From Acidobacteria subdivision 2 bacterium RH1 MAG20 (lineage in GTDB: Bacteria; Acidobacteriota; Terriglobia; Terriglobales; Acidobacteriaceae): a stretch of DNA of 64,000 bases. The position numbers and the translations under genes were made by a program. Positions 43,705 to 51,234 of the stretch are shown here, piece after piece (positions within the stretch are counted from its first letter, which is position 1; every line of letters starts with the position of its first letter). The stretch lies in NCBI GenBank assembly GCA_002197545.1, contig NFUO01000160.1, positions 1 through 64,000 of the forward strand. Reading direction: 5' to 3'. The notes beneath the pieces are model-generated. The model was not told the DNA's origin and ran no database searches. It saw nothing but the letters and a program-made list of their open reading frames with translations.

Positions 43705-46092
43705 TTAAGTTGGTGTGCGGAGCAACAGATAGGTGCCCGCAATGCCGAAGAGAAGATCTGGCGACCACGCAGCCAGCAAGGGCGGCAGCGTATTGACGTT
43801 GCCCATGGCTTCGAAGAGAGCGGCCACGACCCAATAGCCGACGGCCAGCCCGATCGCGGTAGCGATGCCGGCGAGACTTCCTTTTTTCCCCATCGAGAGT
43901 GAAAAAGGAATGGCGAGGATGGCCATCACCAGCGTGATGAGCGGATAGGCTATCTTTTCATTGAGTTGGACGCTGAGGCGTTTCGTGTCAAAGCCGCTCT
44001 GTTTCAGGTCAGAGATGTAGCGCGAGAGTTCGCCGTACGACATCTCCTGCGAGGCGACATTCTCTTTTTTGAAGTAACTGGGCTGCTCGCGGATTTCGGG
44101 GAAAGTGGCGACGGTAAAGGGCTGGTAGGAGGCGACGGTTTCGCCGGCGAACGTGCGCTGCCAGCCGTCATCGAAGACCCAGCGGTTGACACGGGAGTCC
44201 CAGCGAGCGCTGGCGGCAAAGATACGTCTCTGCAAGGCAAAAGTGTGCGGCTCGAACTCGAAGACGCTGAGGTTTGCGAAGACATTATTGTTGGCGTCGA
44301 AAAACTGGTAGTAGAAGATGCGCGAGGGCTCACCGGAGCTAGTGGTCTGTCCGGAGATCCACTTGCGGTCAGGCCGCAGAAAGGTCTGGGCAGGCTTGTC
44401 TTTGATGACCGAAAGCAGTGCTTCCTGGCGGCGATTGGCAGAGGGAAGATAGAGCTCGTCGAAGGCAAAAAGGCCAGCAGAGATAAGTAGCGTAACGATG
44501 AGGACCGGAGCGATGATGCGATAGAGGCTGATTCCTGTGGCTTTCATCGCTGTAATCTCCGAGGTACGGCTGAACGCGCCGAAGGTAACCAGAACGGCGA
44601 CCAATGCGCAAAGCGGAGTGACATGGTAGAGGATGAAGGGTACAAGGTTGAGCAGGTAGTCGCCTACCGTGATGAGCGGAGTGCGATTGCGGAAGATGTC
44701 GCCGATAAGCTCGAAGAAGGTAAAGATGATGGAAAGCGCGGCAAAGCTGGCGAGGATCAGCGCGAAGCTGGTGGCGTATTCGCGCATGACGTAATCGTCG
44801 AGCAGCAGCGGAAATTGAATGCGGAAGGTGCGGCGGAAGCGGCGAAGAAGAGTTGCTATATCCGGCTTAAAGCGGGCAGCGGTGCTCTCCTTATCGCCCC
44901 GCGAGATGAGCTGTACATACGCTTTATTGAGAGACGCGCCAATGTTGGAGAAGATGCCAAGCGTGATCGATCCACGGGACATCTGATAGAGCAGGATGAG
45001 TCCTGCTCCTGCGAAGATGAGGTTCGCTCCCCAAACGCCGAGGATGGGCGGGAGTTTTCCATTTTTGGCGAAGGCTACGCCGACAGACGAAAAGAAGTAG
45101 TAGATAAAGACGAGCAGAATAGTGAGAACGAAGCCGGTCGATTTGCCTCCGCGTTTGGAGGAGAGGCCGAGCGGAACACCGACGAGCATCAGCACGAGGC
45201 AGGCGAAGGGATAGGAGAACCGTTTGTGAAACTCGATGCTGTAGGCGCGGGAGACACTTTCAGGGGTTCCTGGCAGGTTGGCGCGTCGCCATAGCTCATG
45301 CAAAGGGAGCGCGAGGATAGGCGTGTCTGTGCGGCCGAGATGGGCGTCGGACTGGGCCTCGGTTTCGATGGGGATATCGGTCGAGGCAAAAGTGGAGATG
45401 TCGTACTGGTTAGGATTGGATGCCGAGGTCTCATGCTGGCCCCCATCGATGAGATGAAGGCGGATGGTCTGAGCATCGCCTGTGCCTGGGGTTCCGTTAA
45501 CGACGATAGCGTGATCGGCAGTAGTGATGTGCGGAGTTGCCGGCTGGGTCAGGTCGGCGAGGAAGACGTGATGCCAGAGAGCAGCTCCGGAGGCGGGCTG
45601 AACGTCCTGGATGTAAAGAACGTAGTTGCGAAAATTTTCGTAGAAGACGCGCGGTTGGACCTCGAAGGAGGCTTGCGAAGACTTCAGCGAATCTCCAAGG
45701 CTCAATAGGCCGGCAGCAGCACGGGGCCCAAGGTACAGTGAGTTGAACAGGCCAAGCCCGAGGGCGACAGTTGCAGCGATGGAGACAATGCGCACGAAGT
45801 TAAGCGCGCCCATGCCGCTGGCTCGCATCGCGGTGATCTCGCTGTCGGAGGCAAGGCGGCTGAGACCGAGCAGAATGCCCACGAGGACTGCCATCGGGAT
45901 GGTGTAGGTGATAGCGCTGGGTAGCGTATACGCGAAGATGAGCACAATCTGGCCTAACGTGGCCGACTCGCGGACAACCAGCTCAAGAATCTTGCCGAGA
46001 TCGCGCATGAAGAGCACGAAGGTAAAAAGCACTCCGCCCAGCAGAGCGTAGGAGGTGACCTCTCGGAGAATGTAGCGGGTGAAGATGCGCAT
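43705..46092 (-). CDS. Fused LptF-LptG lipopolysaccharide export permease
   Basis: A 795-residue protein holding two complete LptF/G-type permeases in one chain. Half 1 (about 1-375) has RYILREVTSYALLGGVLFTF, a periplasmic jellyroll (about 130-270) and three closing helices. Half 2 (about 428-795) repeats the plan, starting LLDDYVMREYATSFALIL. The coupling-helix motif SEITAMRASGMG (84-95) recurs as SEITAMKATGIS in half 2, direct evidence of the fusion. LptF and LptG are normally separate chains of about 360-400 residues that with LptB2 extract LPS from the inner membrane; here one polypeptide would supply both. The link (about 376-427) is charged and cytosolic. No lptB, lptC or lptA is nearby. 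Confidence 0.9.
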   Translation of the reverse strand: MRIFTRYILREVTSYALLGGVLFTFVLFMRDLGKILELVVRESATLGQIVLIFAYTLPSAITYTIPMAVLVGILLGLSRLASDSEITAMRASGMGALNFVRIVSIAATVALGLGLFNSLYLGPRAAAGLLSLGDSLKSSQASFEVQPRVFYENFRNYVLYIQDVQPASGAALWHHVFLADLTQPATPHITTADHAIVVNGTPGTGDAQTIRLHLIDGGQHETSASNPNQYDISTFASTDIPIETEAQSDAHLGRTDTPILALPLHELWRRANLPGTPESVSRAYSIEFHKRFSYPFACLVLMLVGVPLGLSSKRGGKSTGFVLTILLVFIYYFFSSVGVAFAKNGKLPPILGVWGANLIFAGAGLILLYQMSRGSITLGIFSNIGASLNKAYVQLISRGDKESTAARFKPDIATLLRRFRRTFRIQFPLLLDDYVMREYATSFALILASFAALSIIFTFFELIGDIFRNRTPLITVGDYLLNLVPFILYHVTPLCALVAVLVTFGAFSRTSEITAMKATGISLYRIIAPVLIVTLLISAGLFAFDELYLPSANRRQEALLSVIKDKPAQTFLRPDRKWISGQTTSSGEPSRIFYYQFFDANNNVFANLSVFEFEPHTFALQRRIFAASARWDSRVNRWVFDDGWQRTFAGETVASYQPFTVATFPEIREQPSYFKKENVASQEMSYGELSRYISDLKQSGFDTKRLSVQLNEKIAYPLITLVMAILAIPFSLSMGKKGSLAGIATAIGLAVGYWVVAALFEAMGNVNTLPPLLAAWSPDLLFGIAGTYLLLRTPT

Positions 46093-46323
46093 GCGTGATG
46101 ATTGCCTAGATTGAGTTTAGCGCGTGCGCTGGAAAATCCGTCGATATGCCTGTTGAGCAAAACCGATCGAAACCCGACACCGTACTCCGAGGGGCTACTT
46201 GCAAGAGAAGCTCATCTATAGGGAGGCAGCCTCGCTCTGCATGAGCAATCGCAAGTTGACTACGGAGGAGTAGTGCCGGGTACAGCCGATCCGAGTGGCC
46301 GCTTTTTTAGCTGACTGGGTGCG

Positions 46324-46590
46324 TCATATGGATCGGACCACGAGGCAGAAGAGCGATTCGGCGCACAGAATCATCATCGTGGTTCGCAGGTACATCAAGG
46401 TGGACATCGATAGCCCTACGCCGGTTACAAGGGCAATATAGGCTGCCAGGCAGAGAGGACACTTGGGCAATAGGGCCAGGACCGCGCCGGGGATGATTCC
46501 TTCGGCGATGTCGAGGCATCGTCGAAGGAAGGTGGGCCAGCCAGACCGTCACCCGTGCTTGTGACCGTGATCGATTGTGCTGGTATTCAT
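46324..46590 (-). pseudogene. Small membrane protein gene interrupted by in-frame TGA
   Basis: ATG at 46590 follows a good ribosome binding site (AAGGAGAG, five bases) and reads MNTSTIDHGHKHG, then TGA (46549-46551). The same frame continues as [20 protein letters not shown] and through [20 protein letters not shown] to a stop at 46324. The second part is clearly protein-like: two hydrophobic segments and a PKCPLC motif. So an 88-codon gene has acquired a premature stop, or a sequencing error is present. It is third in an ArsR-SRPBCC run. Function of the PKCPxC small proteins is unknown to me; metal handling is a guess from the Cys pair and His-rich start. Confidence 0.65.
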
Positions 46591-46634
46591 CGCTTCTCTC
46601 CTTGTCGGGTATTGTTTCGGTTAAGTCGAATTGC

Positions 46635-47114
46635 CTATCGGCTTCCGCGGAGGGCATCGCTCTTGCGTTCCGCATTCTCGCGAAGTTTCTGCAAAATGTA
46701 GCCCCAGCCCTTATTGATATTGACGCCATCAAGTAGATTGTCCGGGATCTGTCCCATCGCCCGGTGTGTGAACTTCACATGTGTCAGCCCCTCAACTTCA
46801 CTGAGCCGGTATTGCACGTTCGAGATGACTGGGAACGACATGAACAGCGGCCCACATATTTCGATCAGCGTGGGCGGCTTGATGGCCTGTACATTGCCCC
46901 AGAAGTGGCCGGTGTTGTTGCCCAGGTCGCGGAACCAGCGGCCGCCAGGCCATGGTTCGAGATTCATGACGAGCGGCGACCCCTCCGGTGTCTCGTTGTA
47001 AGGCCCCATCTGTTCCAACAGCGTCTCGAAGACGATGTCGATCGGCGCCGCGATCTCCTCGTCTTTGACGATCTCAAGCGTGTGAATTCCTTGTTCTGAA
47101 GGTTTAGTTAACAT
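46635..47114 (-). CDS. SRPBCC (AHSA1-like) domain protein
   Basis: A 159-residue START-fold protein of the activator-of-Hsp90-like subgroup (IAAPIDIVFETLLEQMGPYN; PLVMNLEPWPGGRWFRDLGN; LTHVKFTHRAMGQIPDNLLD). These bind hydrophobic ligands; in bacteria many are encoded beside an ArsR regulator. It starts 5 bases after the ArsR stop, with AAGGAG as ribosome binding site, so they form one transcript. Its ligand is unknown. Confidence 0.88.
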   Translation of the reverse strand: MLTKPSEQGIHTLEIVKDEEIAAPIDIVFETLLEQMGPYNETPEGSPLVMNLEPWPGGRWFRDLGNNTGHFWGNVQAIKPPTLIEICGPLFMSFPVISNVQYRLSEVEGLTHVKFTHRAMGQIPDNLLDGVNINKGWGYILQKLRENAERKSDALRGSR

Positions 47115-47119
47115 GGCGA

Positions 47120-47491
47120 TTACTCCTTTTCGGTGGTGGATTGGTTTTCGCGAGCGATTCGTTGCATCATCTTTTGTTCTGCCCGCTCCTTGACCTTGCC
47201 GAGCTGGTGGGTCCAGAAGCGTTCATACGTCTTCACCCAGTCGTGCACCGGCTTCAGCTCCTTCGCGTTGAGACGATACATACGGAGCTGGCCGCGTTTG
47301 CTCACCGACACGATGCCGACTTTGCGCAGCACGCCGAGGTGCTTGGACACGGCTGGTTGCGCAAGTCGGAGGGTTGAAACTACCTCGCCGACGGCATGTT
47401 CTTTTCCGTCGACAAGCACAGCGATGATCTCGCGCCGTCGCGGTTCGGCGATTGCATTGAAGACATCGGTGGTGGTGGCGGCACGTGGCAT
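47120..47491 (-). CDS. ArsR-family winged-helix repressor
   Basis: A 123-residue regulator: DVFNAIAEPRRREIIAVLVD, then the recognition helix in LAQPAVSKHLGVLRKVGIVS and the wing RGQLRMYRLN. The Cys metal site of classical ArsR proteins is absent; this is the SRPBCC-associated subgroup. I start at 47491 (MPRAAT); an upstream open stretch contains the palindromic operator and is unlikely to be coding. It probably represses its own operon through the dyad at 47502-47521. Confidence 0.9.
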   Translation of the reverse strand: MPRAATTTDVFNAIAEPRRREIIAVLVDGKEHAVGEVVSTLRLAQPAVSKHLGVLRKVGIVSVSKRGQLRMYRLNAKELKPVHDWVKTYERFWTHQLGKVKERAEQKMMQRIARENQSTTEKE

Positions 47492-47501
47492 GAGTTGAAT
47501 A

Positions 47502-47521
47502 ATATTCCTATATGAGAATAT
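47502..47521. promoter_or_regulatory. Candidate ArsR operator (imperfect dyad)
   Basis: ATATTCCTATATGAGAATAT is a 20-base dyad with four mismatched positions, ending 10 bases before the ArsR start codon in an AT-rich promoter-like patch. Position and symmetry fit autorepression. Confidence 0.5.
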
Positions 47522-47577
47522 GTCAAGCATAAAAAAGAAGAATTTGCGGCAAAAGTAGTTCTTGTGGCTAAGTGAAA

Positions 47578-48303
47578 CTAGGGATTGGCGATAAATCGAT
47601 AGCCGATGCCGCGCACCGTGAGCAGATGCTGAGGACTCCCCGGATCGTCTTCGATATAGCGACGCAGGCGGACGATGAAGTTGTCGATAGCGCGGGTATC
47701 AGTGTCTTCGTGGACGCGCCATACCTGTTCGAGGATGTCTTTACGGGGCACGATCTGGCCTTCGCGGTCGGTGAGATAACGCAGAAGCTCGGCCTCCATC
47801 AGCGTGAGGTGAGTCGTGCGGTTGGGCGCGACCAGTTCGAGCGTATCGAAGCGGATGGTGCGATGGGAGAAGATGTATTGGTCAGGCGGCGCTTCAGGGG
47901 GTGCAGGAGTATTCTGCCATGCGGCACGACGCAGCAGAGACTTCAGCCGCACCAGCAGGATATTCAACTCAAAAGGTTTGGGCAGATAGTCGTCGGCCCC
48001 CGCTTCAAGTCCTTCGAGAACATCCTCAGGGCTGCTGCGCGCCGTAAGCATCAGCACGGGCGTATAGCGTTGGGCCTCGCGCAGCGCGCGCACGATAGCA
48101 AAGCCGTCCGTGCCGGGGAGCATGCAGTCCAGAATGATGGCTGCAATATCGTCCTGCGCGCTCAGCAGGTAGGCAAGAGCAGCATCGCCATCTGCCTCAT
48201 GGTAAGTCGCATAGCCTTCGGCCTGCAGATTGAAAAGCAAACCTTGCGCGAGATGCTCTTCGTCTTCTATAACGGCGATGAGAGGGGCGGCTGATTCAGT
48301 CAT
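47578..48303 (-). CDS. OmpR/PhoB-family response regulator
   Basis: A 241-residue transcription factor. The receiver has the acidic pair (VIEDEE), phospho-Asp59 (AIILDCMLPGTDGF), Thr (LMLTARSS) and Lys (YLPKPFELNIL). The winged-helix output domain follows (LTLMEAELLRYLTDREGQIV ... RAIDNFIVRLRRYIEDDPG). It is coupled by a 4-bp overlap to the sensor kinase gene upstream. Its targets are unknown; direct repeats with 11-base spacing upstream of 51235 have the architecture bound by this family. Confidence 0.94.
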   Translation of the reverse strand: MTESAAPLIAVIEDEEHLAQGLLFNLQAEGYATYHEADGDAALAYLLSAQDDIAAIILDCMLPGTDGFAIVRALREAQRYTPVLMLTARSSPEDVLEGLEAGADDYLPKPFELNILLVRLKSLLRRAAWQNTPAPPEAPPDQYIFSHRTIRFDTLELVAPNRTTHLTLMEAELLRYLTDREGQIVPRKDILEQVWRVHEDTDTRAIDNFIVRLRRYIEDDPGSPQHLLTVRGIGYRFIANP

Positions 48304-49244
48304 AAGATATCCGGAACGGCTGCCGGTGAATTGCTGGTTGGATTGGCGAGAGGCAGCGTAAACGTGATGATCGTGCCAAGGCCTGGCCCCGGACTGGATG
48401 CAGTGACATTTCCGCCATGCTGACGGGCGATATTACGCACGAGAAAAAGGCCCAGTCCAGTGCCTTTGATCTTGACCATGGAGCGGCCAGGCACGCGATA
48501 GAAGCGGCGAAAGATGCGCTTTTGCTGGTTGGCCGGCAATCCCATGCCGGTATCGCTGATGCGCAGCGTGACCCACGTATAGCGAGTAATGGACAGCGAG
48601 CAGCGAATATGCACTCCTTCGGGTGAATACTTCACCGCATTATCGAGCACATTGACGATGGCGGTGCGAAGGTCCTCGGGGATGCCGACCACACACAACC
48701 GAACGCCACCCGGCACAGGATCGAGAACAATACTGTCTGGAGCAAGATGATGCCGCTGAAGTGTGACGTTGATGCACTCAGCGAGCAGCGGTTCAAGGTC
48801 AATCACTGTGCGGCTCTGCTGGCGATGCCGCTGTCCCAGCTCACCGGCCTTCAAAACCTGTTCGACCGTGGCCAGCAAACGGTCCGAGTCGGCAAGCATG
48901 ATCTTGTAGAACTGCTGCCGCTGCTCTTCTTCGACAGGACGCCGCTGCAGCGTCTCCAGATAGAGCCGCATGGATGCAATGGGTGTCTTGAGCTCGTGGC
49001 TGACGGCGTTTAGAAAAGAGTCCTGGCGCTCATTGCGGCGAATCTCGCGCACCAGGAAGACCGTATTGAGCACGACCCCTGCAATAAGCAAGCTGAAAAG
49101 AATAACGCCAATGACCGCTAGAGCAACAGCGCGATCATTGTTCAGGATGATCCACCCGATATTGAGCGCGACCGCAAGCCCCACGAGGAGGACGCCCAGC
49201 GTGATGAAGAAGGCGATGGCTCCACGTCGTCGGGTAATGTTCAT
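48300..49244 (-). CDS. Two-component sensor histidine kinase
   Basis: A 314-residue inner-membrane kinase with two N-terminal helices (FFITLGVLLVGLAVALNIGW; AVIGVILFSLLIAGVVLNTV) separated by only a few residues, so there is almost no periplasmic sensor domain. HisKA has phospho-His83 (NAVSHELKTPIASMRLYLET). The ATPase has an N box (AIVNVLDNAVKYSPEG), DTGMGLPANQQ and GTGLGLFLVRNIARQHGG. It may sense membrane state or rely on a partner. It phosphorylates the regulator encoded after it. Confidence 0.94.
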   Translation of the reverse strand: MNITRRRGAIAFFITLGVLLVGLAVALNIGWIILNNDRAVALAVIGVILFSLLIAGVVLNTVFLVREIRRNERQDSFLNAVSHELKTPIASMRLYLETLQRRPVEEEQRQQFYKIMLADSDRLLATVEQVLKAGELGQRHRQQSRTVIDLEPLLAECINVTLQRHHLAPDSIVLDPVPGGVRLCVVGIPEDLRTAIVNVLDNAVKYSPEGVHIRCSLSITRYTWVTLRISDTGMGLPANQQKRIFRRFYRVPGRSMVKIKGTGLGLFLVRNIARQHGGNVTASSPGPGLGTIITFTLPLANPTSNSPAAVPDIL

Positions 49245-49337
49245 GGGCGTTGCTGAAAGTATAGCGGGGCGAGACTATTTTCCGGGCCAAATCAGACGAG
49301 AGCCGCTTCGTTTAGAAACGGCTCCTGCGCGATTCAC

Positions 49338-49868
49338 TTATCTGCGGACTTGGAATTCAGCGCGGCATCCCCTGTCGACCCAGAGGCCGCGCCGGTCAGT
49401 GCCCCAGGTCTGCCCTTGTACGCAGGCTGAGCCACTGATCTGTCGCGTCATGAAGGTCCTATTGCGATCGATGCTATTAAGGGGGCAATAATTTCTGCGA
49501 CCATCGTTCGAGGAGCAGGTAATGATCTGCATCGGCGGACGAGGTGGCCGTCCACCGCCCATACCTCTGCCGGCGAAGAACTCGGCGCGACATCCTCTGT
49601 CCACCCAGACGCCTCGGCGATCATAGCCCCAGGTCTGTCCTTGTATACAGGCCGAGCCGCTGATCTGCCTGTTCAGCCGAACCCCCCGGCTTGTATCGAT
49701 GCCGCAGTAATGGCGTCTTCCATCGTTGGAGGAGCAGGTAGTGGTCTGTCCGCCCTGGTTATAGCCTTGAAAGGCTGCTGCTGCGGGCGCCGCGGACGCC
49801 GGTGAAGAATATGCGGCGCAAAGAATAAATATGGCTGCGATCAGAAGTGACTTCGGTATGCGTATCAT
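49338..49868 (-). CDS. Secreted tandem DUF3011 protein
   Basis: A 176-residue exported protein: signal peptide (LLIAAIFILCAAYSSPASA), then two DUF3011-type repeats of about 60 residues each. Repeat 1 begins TTTCSSNDGRRHYCGIDTSR, repeat 2 IITCSSNDGRRNYCPLNS. Both contain RQISGSAC(I/V)QGQTWG, then DRRG(V/L)WVDRGCRAEF, with four conserved Cys per repeat suggesting disulfides. A Gly/Pro-rich linker joins them. Function unknown; DUF3011 proteins are extracytoplasmic and possibly bind surface components. The start at MIRIPK has AAAGAGG four bases before it. Confidence 0.85.
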   Translation of the reverse strand: MIRIPKSLLIAAIFILCAAYSSPASAAPAAAAFQGYNQGGQTTTCSSNDGRRHYCGIDTSRGVRLNRQISGSACIQGQTWGYDRRGVWVDRGCRAEFFAGRGMGGGRPPRPPMQIITCSSNDGRRNYCPLNSIDRNRTFMTRQISGSACVQGQTWGTDRRGLWVDRGCRAEFQVRR

Positions 49869-50034
49869 CGTGCCTCTTTCAAGCTGGATTTTTGTTTCTT
49901 TCGAAACCAATCATGCCGTTCGTAGGTCACACAAAATAAATTCAGGAGCCGGTTTCCGAAGATATCTTACTTCGGTGAAAAAGGATACGTCCGTAGTCTC
50001 TGCTTGTCGAGTGAGGCTAGTCTTCATTTGCGGG

Positions 50035-50076
50035 TTAAAAAGCGAAGGCGCAGGACCTGAGTCCTGCGCCTTCGCT
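50035..50076 (-). terminator. Rho-independent terminator of the desaturase gene
   Basis: A perfect 16-bp stem (50041-50056 with 50061-50076) and 4-base loop is followed on the minus strand by TTTTT. It lies 19 bases past the desaturase stop and is the strongest terminator in the window. Confidence 0.9.
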
Positions 50077-50094
50077 TTAAGATCGCCGGTAGTT

Positions 50095-51084
50095 TTAGAC
50101 GCCAGCCGGTTTGGGGTTCTGCGGATCGAACTTGGCGATCTGTACCTTCTTCGCCAGGCCAATCTTCGAGAGCAGCCAGATGCCGTAGTAGTTGATGTCG
50201 AACTCGTACCACGCGAGGCCGTGCCGCGCGCTGACCGGGTGGGCATGGTGGTTATTGTGCCAGCCTTCGCCGCCGGTAAGCAGAGCGACCCACCAGTTAT
50301 TGCGGGAGTCGTCCTTGGTCTCGAAGCGCCGCTTGCCCCACAGGTGCGTGGCCGAATTCACCAGCCACGTCGCATGAAGCCCGACCGTGACGCGGAGGAA
50401 GGTTCCCCAGAGAATCATGCTGACGCCGCCCATGACGCTGTGCGTGGCGAAGCCGCCGATGAGGCCAAGCAGAACGCCGGAGGTGGTCAGCGGAACCCAG
50501 TGATACTTGCTGAGCCAGACATGCACGGGATCGCGGGTAAGGTCAGGAGCATAGCGGCCCAGTAGCGCCGTCTCGGAGTGCATGGCGCGACCAGAGAGTA
50601 TCCAGCCTGCGTGTGCCCACCAGGTACCATCGTGCGGAGTGTGCGGGTCGCCCTCATCGTCGGAGTTCTGATGATGCACGCGGTGCGTGGCCACCCAGAA
50701 GATCGGGCCGCCCTCAAGCGCCAGCGTTCCGCACATGGTCAGGAAATATTCAACCCATCTGGGCGTCTTGTAGCCGCGGTGCGTAAGCAGGCGATGATAG
50801 GCCATGCCGATGCCGACATTGATGGCGAAGAAGTACATGACAACGAACGCGGCAAGGTTCTTCCAGCTAAAGAAGAAGAGCGCGGCGATGGCGCCGACAT
50901 GGAACAGGCCCATGGCGATCGTGGTGATCCAGTTGATGCGTCCCTGCTGATACTCGCGGCCCATGCGAAGGTCCTGTTTGACCTTCTGCCGGACTTCAGC
51001 GACGACAGGAATGACGCTGGGGGGTGTAGAGGCGGCGGCCTGGGTCATCGTCGTTTCTTCGGGAGTAATAAGCGTTGGTGTCAT
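50095..51084 (-). CDS. Membrane acyl-CoA/acyl-lipid delta-9 desaturase
   Basis: A 329-residue di-iron desaturase that introduces a cis double bond into fatty acyl chains. The three His boxes are intact: HRLLTH (97-102), HRVHH (134-138) and HNNHH (276-280). Hydrophobic helix pairs surround them (IAMGLFHVGAIAALFFFSW; AAFVVMYFFAINVGIGMAY). The start follows AAAGGACAG at seven bases. It is monocistronic with a strong terminator. It shares its upstream region, which holds two repeat blocks (51142-51204), with the divergent phosphoesterase gene, so both may answer to the same regulator. Confidence 0.94.
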   Translation of the reverse strand: MTPTLITPEETTMTQAAASTPPSVIPVVAEVRQKVKQDLRMGREYQQGRINWITTIAMGLFHVGAIAALFFFSWKNLAAFVVMYFFAINVGIGMAYHRLLTHRGYKTPRWVEYFLTMCGTLALEGGPIFWVATHRVHHQNSDDEGDPHTPHDGTWWAHAGWILSGRAMHSETALLGRYAPDLTRDPVHVWLSKYHWVPLTTSGVLLGLIGGFATHSVMGGVSMILWGTFLRVTVGLHATWLVNSATHLWGKRRFETKDDSRNNWWVALLTGGEGWHNNHHAHPVSARHGLAWYEFDINYYGIWLLSKIGLAKKVQIAKFDPQNPKPAGV

Positions 51085-51141
51085 GTGTAAGCTGTCCTTT
51101 TGCTGCTGATTTCAACGCTATCAGGGTTAGCAATGCCGCGG

Positions 51142-51204
51142 GTGTAAGACTTTTGTAATGCCCCCTCATTGGAACCCTGTGCTTTGTAAAACTTTTGTAA
51201 TGCC
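51142..51204. promoter_or_regulatory. Two direct-repeat blocks resembling PhoB-type boxes
   Basis: Block 1 reads GGTGTAA-GACT-TTTGTAA (51141-51158) and block 2 TTTGTAA-AACT-TTTGTAA (51183-51200). Each has two 7-base repeats with an 11-base period; the blocks are 42 bases apart, four helical turns. This is the layout of OmpR/PhoB-family sites; the identity of the regulator is not shown. Confidence 0.45.
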
Positions 51205-51234
51205 ACTGGAACGTAGTGGTTGTAAGGTGGATGG

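Noticed and set aside
46549..46551. TGA as selenocysteine codon
   Set aside because: It follows a His-rich start, is not at a redox motif, and no SECIS-like hairpin is evident just downstream; a nonsense mutation or error is simpler.
46307..46732. 141-codon minus-strand frame across the small membrane protein locus
   Set aside because: Its product is Arg/Pro-rich and not protein-like; the frame with the ribosome binding site and hydrophobic segments (46590-46324) is the real one, broken by TGA.
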